Shown: one piece after another, positions 7,033 through 13,243 of the stretch
Layout: every line of letters begins with the position of its first letter
Position numbering within the stretch: position 1 is the stretch's first letter
Assembly (NCBI GenBank): GCA_945910975.1
Contig: CAMDZY010000030.1
Location: 1 to 13,243, forward strand
Reading direction: 5' to 3'
Length of the DNA: 13,243 bases
Source of the DNA: an uncultured Clostridia bacterium
GTDB lineage: Bacteria; Bacillota; Clostridia; Oscillospirales; Oscillospiraceae
The notes under the pieces: generated by a model
What the model was told of the DNA's origin: nothing
Databases searched by the model: none
The model's input: only the letters and a program-made list of their open reading frames with translations
Program-made: the position numbers and the translations under genes

Positions 7033-7056
7033 TTGTGTGCAAAGAAGGTGAAAAAA

Positions 7057-7269
7057 ATGATGCCGCTTACATTTGCAGAGGCCGGCACACAATATGTTGT
7101 GAAAAAGATCGGCGGGAAGCCGGAGGTTCGGCAGCACCTGGAAAACTTAGGCTTTGTGGTCGGTTCGGGCGTGTGCGTGATAAGCACACTTGCGGGAAAC
7201 GTGATTGTAAAAGTGAAAGAATCCCGTGTTGCCATCAGCCGGGAAATGGCACAGAAAATTATGATTTAA
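7057..7269 (+). CDS. feoA: FeoA domain protein, first copy
   Basis: FeoA proteins are small SH3-like cytoplasmic partners of the FeoB ferrous-iron transporter. This 70-residue copy has the FeoA pattern: an N-terminal LTFAEAGTQYVVKKIGG, RQHLENLGFVVGSGVCVIS in place of the usual RLxxLGxxxGxxVxV, and a C-terminal NVIVKVKESRVAISREMAQKI. It lacks the PLGDP-type loop of the second copy. The ribosome binding site AGAAGGTG (7043-7050) is 6 nt from the ATG at 7057; the ATG at 7060 is equally possible. A TTG at 7033 is in frame but overlaps that site and is unlikely. It is the first gene of the iron-controlled operon, with 13 nt to the next feoA. Confidence 0.9.
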   Translation: MMPLTFAEAGTQYVVKKIGGKPEVRQHLENLGFVVGSGVCVISTLAGNVIVKVKESRVAISREMAQKIMI

Positions 7270-7282
7270 GGAGAGAAACGAT

Positions 7283-7504
7283 ATGAAAACACTCAGACAG
7301 GTGAAAATCGGCGAAACCGTCAAGGTCGTAAAGCTCCACGGCGAAGGCGCAGTGAAACGCCGCATTATGGATATGGGCATTACGCGGGGCGTGGCGCTAT
7401 CCGTTCGGAAAGTTGCCCCACTGGGCGACCCGGTGGAAGTGACGGTGCGCGGCTATGAATTGTCCATTCGCAAGGCGGACGCAGATATGATCGAGGTTGA
7501 ATAG
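7283..7504 (+). CDS. feoA: FeoA ferrous iron transport protein A, second copy
   Basis: This 73-residue canonical FeoA has an SH3-like fold, with VKVVKLHGEGAVKRRIMDMG, the diagnostic APLGDPVEVTVRGYELSIRKADA and a final MIEVE. It probably binds FeoB and tunes its G domain or transport. AAGGAG overlaps the stop region of the first feoA and lies 9 nt before the ATG, indicating coupled translation. The two copies differ clearly in sequence, so they are probably specialised partners rather than a recent duplication. Confidence 0.95.
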   Translation: MKTLRQVKIGETVKVVKLHGEGAVKRRIMDMGITRGVALSVRKVAPLGDPVEVTVRGYELSIRKADADMIEVE

Positions 7505-7532
7505 ACTGCATACATCTTTCATTGCAATTTGT

Positions 7533-7547
7533 GGGGCTGCTTGCCCC
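7533..7547 (+). other. Small GC-rich hairpin in the feoA-feoB gap
   Basis: GGGGC (7533-7537) and GCCCC (7543-7547) form a 5-bp stem with a 5-nt loop. On the plus strand it is followed by TAAAAAAAT rather than a T run, so it is not a normal intrinsic terminator. It could be a processing or stability element that sets the feoA to feoB ratio. The 94-nt gap is unusually long for this tight operon and otherwise holds operator 3. Confidence 0.4.
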
Positions 7548-7564
7548 TAAAAAAATGATTTTAA

Positions 7565-7580
7565 GTTAGCATACGCTAAC
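7565..7580 (+). promoter_or_regulatory. Operator 3: GTTAGC-N4-GCTAAC immediately before feoB
   Basis: This is a third TTAG-N6-CTAA element, with 6-bp perfect arms around ATAC. It ends just before the feoB ribosome binding site AGGAAGGAGAG. No convincing -35/-10 pair precedes it, so it may act as an internal repressor roadblock, control a weak internal promoter, or be a relic of an older feoB promoter. Confidence 0.7.
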
Positions 7581-7598
7581 AGGAAGGAGAGAAACAAC

Positions 7599-10082
7599 AT
7601 GAATTTGCGCATTGCGCTTGCGGGCAACCCCAACAGCGGCAAGACAACGCTGTTCAACGCCCTGACCGGCTCGAACCAGTTTGTGGGCAACTGGCCGGGC
7701 GTGACCGTGGAAAAAAAGGAGGGAAAGCTAAAGGGACACAGTGATGTGACGATCACGGATCTTCCCGGCATCTATTCCCTCTCGCCGTACACGCTGGAGG
7801 AAGTTGTTGCACGAAATTATTTGATTGGCACGCGGCCTGATGCGATTTTAAACATCATCGACGGCACCAATCTGGAACGAAACCTCTACCTTACCACCCA
7901 GCTGACGGAGTTGGGGATTCCGGTCGTGGTCGCCATCAACATGATGGACGTGGTTCGCAAAAACGGCGATATAATTCGCATCAAGGAGCTGTCCGATGCA
8001 CTGGGCTGCACGGTGGTGGAAATTTCCGCACTCAAAGGCGAAGGCGTGAAGGCAGCAGCTGAAGCAGCCATCACGGCAGCACAGAGCGGGAAAACCGTGC
8101 CGATGCACACCTTTTCCGGCGCAGTAGAGCACGCCATTGCACACATTGAGGAAGCGGCCGTGCACAGTCTGCCAGAGGAGCAGCAGCGCTGGTATGCCAT
8201 CAAAATTTTTGAACGGGATGACAAGGTGTGCAAGCAGCTGAACCTGCCGCAGGATATTGGGGCGCATATTGAGCAGGACATTCAGGCTGCGGAAAAAGAG
8301 CTGGATGATGACGCAGAGTCCATTATCACAAACGAGCGTTACATCTATGTTGGCAGTGTCATTCAGCAGTGCTACAAGAAGCGTGCGTCGGGCAAGTTAT
8401 CCACATCGGACAAAATCGACAAAGTTGTCACCAATCGGTGGTTGGGTCTACCCATCTTTGCGGCGGTGATGTTCTTGGTGTACTACATTTCCATGGTAAG
8501 CGTGGGTGCATTTGCCACAGACTGGGCAAACGACGGTCTGTTCGGCGATGGCTGGCATCTGCTTGGCATCGGCACCGGCGCGTATGAAGAAGCCAGCGAC
8601 ACCTACACCGCCGCCATGCAGGCGGTAGAAGCGTTCCATCCAATTGACTTGGAAGCGGAAGACTTTGACGCGGCTGCTACGCTGAATGCGCTCCGCACCT
8701 TTACGCCCACCTCCGAGAGCGCGCCTGTCGCAGTCGAGGATGAGGAAACGCTGGCGGTCAGTACCATGACGGCTTACTACGATACCATTCCCGACGGTGC
8801 AGAGGAGGACACAACGGTTGCCCTCAGCTATGTAGACGCGGTGTCATATTTGGATGCGCACGGCTTTGATGCACCTGACCCCGCCGAGTATGGCGTCTGG
8901 GTGCCCGGTATTCCGGTTCTGGTCGGGAATCTGCTGGAAAAGGCGCACGCGGCCGATTGGCTCAGCGGTTTGATCCTGGACGGCATTGTGGCAGGCGTCG
9001 GCGCGGTGCTTGGGTTTGTACCGCAGATGCTGGTGCTGTTTTTGCTGCTGGCATTTTTGGAAGCCTGCGGCTATATGGCGCGCATCGCCTTTGTGTTGGA
9101 CAGAGTGTTCCGCAGATTTGGTCTTTCCGGCAAATCGTTCATCCCCATGCTCATCGGAACCGGCTGCGGCGTGCCCGGTATTATGGCATCGCGTACCATC
9201 GAAAACGAACGCGACCGCCGCATGACAATTATGACCACGACCTTTATTCCCTGCGGCGCGAAAGTTCCGTTCATCTCCATGATTGCCGGCGCGCTGTTCG
9301 GCGGCAGCGCATGGGTTGCGACCTCGGCGTACTTTATTGGCATGGCGGCAATTATCGTGTCCGGCATCATGCTAAAAAAGGCAAAGCCGTTCACAGGCGA
9401 ACCGGCGCCGTTTGTCATGGAACTGCCCGCCTACCACCTGCCTACCGTTCGCAACGTTCTGCGCAGTATGTGGGAGCGCGGTTGGAGCTTCATCAAAAAA
9501 GCCGGCACGATCATCCTGCTTTCCACGATTTTTGTCTGGTTTGCTACATACTTTGGCGTAGTAGGGGGCACCTTCCGTATGCTGTCGGAGGAAGAAATTG
9601 ACCACTCCATTCTCGCCGCCATTGGCAGCGTCCTCGCCTGGATTTTCAAGCCCCTCGGCTGGGGCACCTGGCAGGCCAGCGTGGCATCCATTACGGGCTT
9701 GATTGCCAAAGAAAACATCGTCGGCACGCTTGGCATTCTCTACAGCGGCAGCGGCACGGTCTATCAAAATTTGGCTGCGGCATTCACCGGCATTACTGCC
9801 TATTCGTTTTTGACATTTAACCTGTTGTGTGCGCCCTGCTTTGCTGCCATCGGCGCAATCAAGCGCGAGATGAACAGCGCAAAGTGGACATGGTTTGCCA
9901 TCGCCTATCAGTGCGGCTTTGCCTATGCCATTGCCCTGATGATCAACCAGTTTGGCAATGCATTTGCCGGAAATTTGAACGGAATCGGCCTGATTGCCGC
10001 AATTTTGCTGCTTGTATGGATGCTTTATATGCTGTTCCGACCGGATCGAAGCATCATCAAACATTCCTTGCGTAAGGCATAA
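7599..10082 (+). CDS. feoB: FeoB ferrous iron transporter, GTPase-permease, with acidic loop insert
   Basis: This is the inner-membrane Fe2+ uptake protein. The N-terminal G domain has G1 GNPNSGKT (9-16), G2 Thr36 in GVTVE, G3 DLPG (54-57), G4 NMMD (114-117) and G5 SALKGEG (143-149). A helical spacer follows, then a membrane domain from about 281 with the Gate-type blocks LEACGYMARIAF, GTGCGVPGIMASRTIENERDR and TTTFIPCGAKVP, and a second set including LLCAPCFAAIGAIKRE. Candidate pore cysteines are 490, 523, 552, 744 and 747. At 827 residues it is longer than many FeoB proteins because of an extra block at about 325-430 in the loop after the first membrane helix. That block holds 24 Asp/Glu, one Arg and no Lys. 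AGGAAGGAGAG precedes the ATG by about 8 nt. The gene is followed by the Cys-rich accessory gene after 11 nt. Confidence 0.97.
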   Translation: MNLRIALAGNPNSGKTTLFNALTGSNQFVGNWPGVTVEKKEGKLKGHSDVTITDLPGIYSLSPYTLEEVVARNYLIGTRPDAILNIIDGTNLERNLYLTTQLTELGIPVVVAINMMDVVRKNGDIIRIKELSDALGCTVVEISALKGEGVKAAAEAAITAAQSGKTVPMHTFSGAVEHAIAHIEEAAVHSLPEEQQRWYAIKIFERDDKVCKQLNLPQDIGAHIEQDIQAAEKELDDDAESIITNERYIYVGSVIQQCYKKRASGKLSTSDKIDKVVTNRWLGLPIFAAVMFLVYYISMVSVGAFATDWANDGLFGDGWHLLGIGTGAYEEASDTYTAAMQAVEAFHPIDLEAEDFDAAATLNALRTFTPTSESAPVAVEDEETLAVSTMTAYYDTIPDGAEEDTTVALSYVDAVSYLDAHGFDAPDPAEYGVWVPGIPVLVGNLLEKAHAADWLSGLILDGIVAGVGAVLGFVPQMLVLFLLLAFLEACGYMARIAFVLDRVFRRFGLSGKSFIPMLIGTGCGVPGIMASRTIENERDRRMTIMTTTFIPCGAKVPFISMIAGALFGGSAWVATSAYFIGMAAIIVSGIMLKKAKPFTGEPAPFVMELPAYHLPTVRNVLRSMWERGWSFIKKAGTIILLSTIFVWFATYFGVVGGTFRMLSEEEIDHSILAAIGSVLAWIFKPLGWGTWQASVASITGLIAKENIVGTLGILYSGSGTVYQNLAAAFTGITAYSFLTFNLLCAPCFAAIGAIKREMNSAKWTWFAIAYQCGFAYAIALMINQFGNAFAGNLNGIGLIAAILLLVWMLYMLFRPDRSIIKHSLRKA

Positions 10083-10093
10083 AGGGGGGCACT

Positions 10094-10267
10094 ATGCTAC
10101 ACTGGATCCATGTAAATCTTGGAAGCATCCTCATCGTTCTGCTTCTGCTCGCGGTGGTGGGAGGAATCGTAAGAAGTCTTATTTGCAGAAAAAAGCCGGG
10201 CAGATGCTCCTGTAACTGTGCAAACTGTGCCATGCACGGTACCTGCCACACTGCAAAGCAATCGTAA
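10094..10267 (+). CDS. FeoB-associated Cys-rich membrane protein
   Basis: This 57-residue protein begins MLHWIHVNLGS, has one membrane helix (about 10-27, ILIVLLLLAVVGGIV), then a basic turn and a cysteine cluster CSCNCANC with further Cys at 31 and 51. The architecture and the position directly after feoB match the small FeoB-associated Cys-rich family common in Firmicutes, thought to assist FeoB although its exact function is unsettled. The cysteines suggest iron or another soft metal is bound on the cytoplasmic side (inferred). AAAGGGGGG (10081-10089) overlaps the feoB stop and lies 4 nt before the ATG. The gene is short enough to be missed by length-filtered gene callers. Confidence 0.9.
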   Translation: MLHWIHVNLGSILIVLLLLAVVGGIVRSLICRKKPGRCSCNCANCAMHGTCHTAKQS

Positions 10268-10279
10268 GCCATAGCAAAG

Positions 10280-10315
10280 CACCGGCACAGCCCATAACGG
10301 GTTGCGCCGGTGTTT
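10280..10315 (+). terminator. Terminator of the feo operon
   Basis: CACCGGC (10280-10286) pairs with GCCGGTG (10306-10312). One mismatch then leads to an inner C-G plus AGCCC/GGGTT stem and a short ATAAC loop. TTTCGATTTATTTT follows, which fits intrinsic termination of the plus-strand operon. On the minus strand the hairpin lies 7 nt after the SLH gene and may terminate it as well, although the T run there is poor. Confidence 0.8.
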
Positions 10316-10319
10316 CGAT

Positions 10320-13091
10320 TTATTTTGCGGTGCTTTGTGCGAAGTTCATCAAAATCTGTGCGACCTGCGCGCGGGTGGCATTTCCCTTGGGGTTGAGGTA
10401 GACGGTATCTGCTTCTTTGGTTCCGGAGATGAAGCCGTTGCCGACTGCCCATGAAACACTTTTTTTGGCATAAGGGGAAACGGCATCTGCATCCGGAAAC
10501 GCGGTCAAGTCGGCTTCTGCGGTCAAATCCAAGTGGATGGAAGCCGCGTAGCGGTAGAGGAATGCCGCGACCTGTTCGCGTGTTACATTCCCTGTCGGGT
10601 TAAAATGCGTTGCGTCCATTCCGGCCACGATGCTGTTTTGGGCTGCCCATGTGACGGCCTTGGCATAGTAGGTTGTTGCTTTCACATCCACAAAGGGATT
10701 CTCTGCGTCAACAATCTCCTGTCCGGCCAGACGCCACAGAACCGCCACAAACATGGCGCGGGTCGTTTTACCGTTGGGATTGAAATGCGTATCGTCAATG
10801 CCGGAAAAAATGTTGTGGGTAATTGCAAAATCGATCGCATTGTGATACCACGCGCTGCGATTGACATCCACAAATTTTGCAGACGGACAAGGCAGCTTTG
10901 CCGTTTCGCCAATCTCTGTTTTGCCACAGCGATTGCAGGTATGCGTTTGCTCCCCTGCTTCATTCTCGGTTGCTTCCTTGGTGATGACCCATTCGCCCCA
11001 GTCGTGCCCCAAGGCTTCCACCTTGCGGCTTTCTGTTTTACCGCAGACAGCGCAGGTATGATTTTCTTCTCCCGCTTCTTCGCAGGTGGGGTCTTTGCTG
11101 CGGTTCCATTCGCCCCAAGTGTGGGCGATCGTGTCGATGTAGGTATCCACATAGGTATCCCCGCAGCGCGTGCAGGTGTGGGTGGTATAACCTTTTTCCG
11201 TGCAGGTGGGTTCGGTTACAGCCGCTTGATAGTCGTGTCCCAATGCCGGAATCGGCTCGGTTTTTTCCGCGCCGCAGACGGTGCAGTGCCGCTGCAATTC
11301 GCCGGGCGTTATGCAATCCGGCTCCAACGTTCTGGTGCCTGCATCCCAAGTGTGGGGCAGCTTGGCGATCGGTGTCGTGGCAAGCGTTTCGCCGCAGATG
11401 TCGCAAATCGTCGCGGTGGAGCCTTCCTGCGAGCAGGTTGGATCCACTGTAACGGTGTGCGTGCGGCCATGCTTGCAGGTCACAGTGACATCACAGACGC
11501 CGGCAAGGTACGCGTCTTGGAAATAGGTGCTGGAGCTGTAATAAATGCCGCACCAGATGCCGGAATCGGTCATCTGCCAGTCATGCGACCAGGTGTAATA
11601 GCCGCTGTCCTCCGCCTGGAAGTTCGGCGAATTGCGGTCATAGCGCAGCGTTACGCCACCTGTGCGGTCAATTTGGTAAAGCTCCGCGCAGTCGGTACTG
11701 ACCATATAGCGCCACATCCGGAAGCCACCTTGCGCTTCGGCGTAGGGCGTCCCGCCGGTATACGAAAAGCTGCCGGTGTAATCTACGACCTGATATGTAA
11801 CGGTAATATCCTGTAATACGTTATTTCTGTCGGTAATATGATCCGGCAGCTCGCTTGCATTCACTTTGTTGTGCCAGCAGCTGTTTTCCTGATCCAGTGT
11901 CCAGCTCCCTGCAACCGCAGCTTGGATGGTTTTACCGGATTCCGTCTGCACCGCCACCTTCTTGGGCAAGATGGCAGCAATTGTTTGCAGCATTTCCGGG
12001 CTGCTGTTTCTCTCGGTCAGCAGCAGGTTTTTCCAGCCGTTGGGCGATGCGCCGGTCACATAGGTATCGGCATAGTCGCGCACATCGAAAAAGTTGACCG
12101 TGTAGACAATTTTTGCATCCTTGCCGGTGGCAGTTTCGGTTAAGCCGGTGATTTCCACCTGATAGCGGTCGCCATCGGCATAGGTGTTGCCGCCGCAGTC
12201 CGGCTGCACAAAGCCGATGTTGGAGGTGCCGGTCAATTTGCCATTGGCACGGGTGCAATCATAGCTGTCGCCGGTGCCAAGATTGGTGACACGAACCGTC
12301 AAATTGTTGCTGTTTGTGCATCGGACAACCGCCGTGTTCAGCTCGACCGACCATGCAGCGGAGCGGACGGAAAGCTCATTCATGAGCATATAGCCGGGCG
12401 CAGGGTAGGCGGCAAAGGCGTTGTTGCCCCAAGAATTGTCGTAGCCTGTGATTTTGCCGATGGCAATAGAGCCGCAATAGCCATAGTCCACGCCGGTATA
12501 AGAACTGTAAAGAATCGCATTGCGGTGTCCCAGTGTATCCCACTGCCCGGTGCGCAGGTCGTAGCCTTCGTTGAGCCAACCGCTGATGGCGCCTCTCGGC
12601 GTGTAGCCCATCGCGAGAATGTTATGGCTTGCAGCGGCACCCTCGTCCCAAAGCGCTTGCTCCATGTCGGCCGGCTTGCTGTTGGGGGAAATGCTGTGGT
12701 TAAATTCCCAGTTGCGCACCAGTGCGCCCTTTTGCAAGCTGTCCTGATTTTTGGATGGAGAAGTAAACGGTCGGACGCCCACAAGCCAGCGGTAAAAATC
12801 CGTCATACCGTTCATCACGGCCTGCGTATCGTCTGCCAGCACGCCGGCAGCGTAGGGCGCGGAGAGCGAAGGCTGCACGGAATAATAGGTGGTTCGGTCA
12901 TTGTTGACATAGCCTACTCCGGCGTTGCGGGCAGCAGCGTAACGTGAACCGATTTCCTCTTTGGTGCGGCTTGCAAACGGCTCCATCGTGTTGCCGTCCA
13001 AGACGATCTTGGCGTCTGCGGCAAAAACGGTTGGCAGACAGTTCAGCAGCATCGCCAATGCCAAAATAAGTGGTAATATTCGCCTTTTCAT
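10320..13091 (-). CDS. Secreted CAP/SCP-domain surface protein with CxxC repeats and three SLH domains
   Basis: The 923-residue secreted protein starts with a signal peptide (MKRRILPLILALAMLLN, cleavage likely after TVFA, about residue 24). A CAP/SCP-like domain follows (about 96-242) with ASHNILA, LNEGYDLRTGQW and LGHRNAIL, its His156, Glu175 and His189 being the likely conserved site. Then come beta-rich segments (about 243-538), five repeats with CxxC pairs (about 539-733) and three SLH domains (about 738-923; FVDVNRSAWYHNAIDFA, FVDVKATTYYAKAVTWA, FPDADAVSPYAKKSVSWA) that should bind secondary cell-wall polymer. The function of bacterial CAP domains is poorly known. The start at 13091 has AAGGAG 9-10 nt upstream. 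The in-frame ATG at 13115 lies inside the -10 box and cannot be the start from that promoter. It is a single-gene unit. Confidence 0.9.
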   Translation of the reverse strand: MKRRILPLILALAMLLNCLPTVFAADAKIVLDGNTMEPFASRTKEEIGSRYAAARNAGVGYVNNDRTTYYSVQPSLSAPYAAGVLADDTQAVMNGMTDFYRWLVGVRPFTSPSKNQDSLQKGALVRNWEFNHSISPNSKPADMEQALWDEGAAASHNILAMGYTPRGAISGWLNEGYDLRTGQWDTLGHRNAILYSSYTGVDYGYCGSIAIGKITGYDNSWGNNAFAAYPAPGYMLMNELSVRSAAWSVELNTAVVRCTNSNNLTVRVTNLGTGDSYDCTRANGKLTGTSNIGFVQPDCGGNTYADGDRYQVEITGLTETATGKDAKIVYTVNFFDVRDYADTYVTGASPNGWKNLLLTERNSSPEMLQTIAAILPKKVAVQTESGKTIQAAVAGSWTLDQENSCWHNKVNASELPDHITDRNNVLQDITVTYQVVDYTGSFSYTGGTPYAEAQGGFRMWRYMVSTDCAELYQIDRTGGVTLRYDRNSPNFQAEDSGYYTWSHDWQMTDSGIWCGIYYSSSTYFQDAYLAGVCDVTVTCKHGRTHTVTVDPTCSQEGSTATICDICGETLATTPIAKLPHTWDAGTRTLEPDCITPGELQRHCTVCGAEKTEPIPALGHDYQAAVTEPTCTEKGYTTHTCTRCGDTYVDTYIDTIAHTWGEWNRSKDPTCEEAGEENHTCAVCGKTESRKVEALGHDWGEWVITKEATENEAGEQTHTCNRCGKTEIGETAKLPCPSAKFVDVNRSAWYHNAIDFAITHNIFSGIDDTHFNPNGKTTRAMFVAVLWRLAGQEIVDAENPFVDVKATTYYAKAVTWAAQNSIVAGMDATHFNPTGNVTREQVAAFLYRYAASIHLDLTAEADLTAFPDADAVSPYAKKSVSWAVGNGFISGTKEADTVYLNPKGNATRAQVAQILMNFAQSTAK
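10893..11477 (-). repeat. Five in-frame CxxC protein repeats within the SLH protein gene
   Basis: Successive units follow the plan (LG)HxW/Y, then PTCxxxGxxxxxC-x2-C-G, with centres CDICG, CTVCG, CTRCG, CAVCG and CNRCG. In the last unit the first Cys of the pattern is replaced (KEATENEAGEQTHTCNRCG). They look like small zinc-ribbon-like or disulfide-stabilised spacers between the beta domains and the SLH anchor. The units are diverged at DNA level, so they are old protein repeats and not a recent tandem array. Confidence 0.8.
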
Positions 13092-13113
13092 GGAATCCAT
13101 CTCCTTTTGCTTC

Positions 13114-13143
13114 ATTATACGCCTTCTTCACGGAACGTGTCAA
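13114..13143 (-). promoter_or_regulatory. Promoter of the SLH protein gene
   Basis: On the minus strand a perfect TTGACA (13138-13143) and a perfect TATAAT (13114-13119) are separated by 18 nt. Predicted transcription begins near 13107, leaving a leader of about 16 nt that contains the AAGGAG site. This fixes the start codon at 13091. Confidence 0.85.
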
Positions 13144-13175
13144 GGAAAAGCATGAGGAAATGTTTCACAATGTGC

Positions 13176-13204
13176 TTGCATTTTAGAGCAAAGTGCGGTA
13201 GAAT
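13176..13204 (+). promoter_or_regulatory. Promoter pointing right to a gene at or beyond the window end
   Basis: TTGCAT (13176-13181), 17 nt and TAGAAT (13199-13204) form a plausible promoter, divergent from the SLH gene. A GGGAGAAG motif (13224-13231) follows and would suit a start codon just past 13239. An ATG at 13222 opens MGEEVIL to the window end, but the only AGGA before it lies upstream of the predicted transcript, so a later start is more likely. Confidence 0.55.
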
Positions 13205-13243
13205 AGGAACGCAATTTAATAATGGGAGAAGAAGTTATTTTGT

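Noticed and set aside
7033..7056. TTG start extending the first feoA by 8 residues
   Set aside because: The extension contains the AAGGTG ribosome binding site used by the ATG at 7057 and begins inside the spacing after operator 2; no site precedes the TTG.
10893..11477. Regularly spaced similar units as a CRISPR array or DNA tandem repeat
   Set aside because: The units are in frame, diverged in sequence and explained by CxxC protein repeats; there are no identical repeats with unique spacers.
13092..13115. Upstream in-frame ATG at 13115 as start of the SLH protein
   Set aside because: It falls inside the TATAAT box of the gene's own promoter, upstream of the predicted transcript, and would put eight polar and charged residues before the signal peptide.

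Overview
The window looks like chromosomal DNA of a moderately GC-rich Gram-positive anaerobe of the class Clostridia, probably near the Oscillospiraceae. This placement is inferred from the gene content: a double-FeoA/FeoB/Cys-rich iron operon, an S-layer-homology surface protein with CxxC repeats, a TPR/leucine-rich-repeat membrane protein and a PcrA-like helicase. Supporting signs are strong Shine-Dalgarno sites and sigma-A-type promoters (TTGACA/TATAAT) before most transcription units. There is no phage, transposon, CRISPR, tRNA or rRNA signal, and the region is mostly ordinary housekeeping and surface-protein DNA.

Layout. 1-1800 (minus): a sigma-A promoter drives nicotinate phosphoribosyltransferase (NAD salvage), followed 10 nt later by an integral membrane protein cut by the left edge. 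1800-2225: a small hypothetical gene (minus) with a good promoter and terminator but a confusing 5' end. It is divergent from a 182-residue mini kinase-like protein (plus, 2246-2794); the two promoters sit back to back with identical hexamers. 2800-4615: a membrane-anchored TPR/LRR protein with its own promoter, ending at a hairpin shared with the convergent UvrD/PcrA-type helicase (4620-6770, minus).

6945-10326 is the best-defined unit and the most interesting part: a ferrous-iron uptake operon feoA-feoA-feoB plus a 57-residue FeoB-associated Cys-rich membrane protein. It has a near-consensus promoter and a terminator. Three palindromes of the form TTAG-N6-CTAA, the shape expected for a DtxR/IdeR/MntR-type metal repressor, lie at the transcription start, in the leader, and directly before the feoB ribosome binding site. 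FeoB carries an extra, strongly acidic block of about 100 residues in its first extracytoplasmic loop.

10320-13143 (minus) is a secreted cell-wall protein: signal peptide, CAP/SCP-like domain, beta-rich middle, five CxxC repeats and three SLH domains. A plus-strand promoter at the right edge points to a gene beginning at or beyond the window end.

No gene-free stretch exceeds 300 nt. The longest (6771-7056) holds the helicase and feo promoters and two of the operators. No wholly new multi-gene system is evident. The items most worth follow-up are the three-operator feo control region, the acidic FeoB insert, the mini kinase and the frame conflict in the small hypothetical gene.
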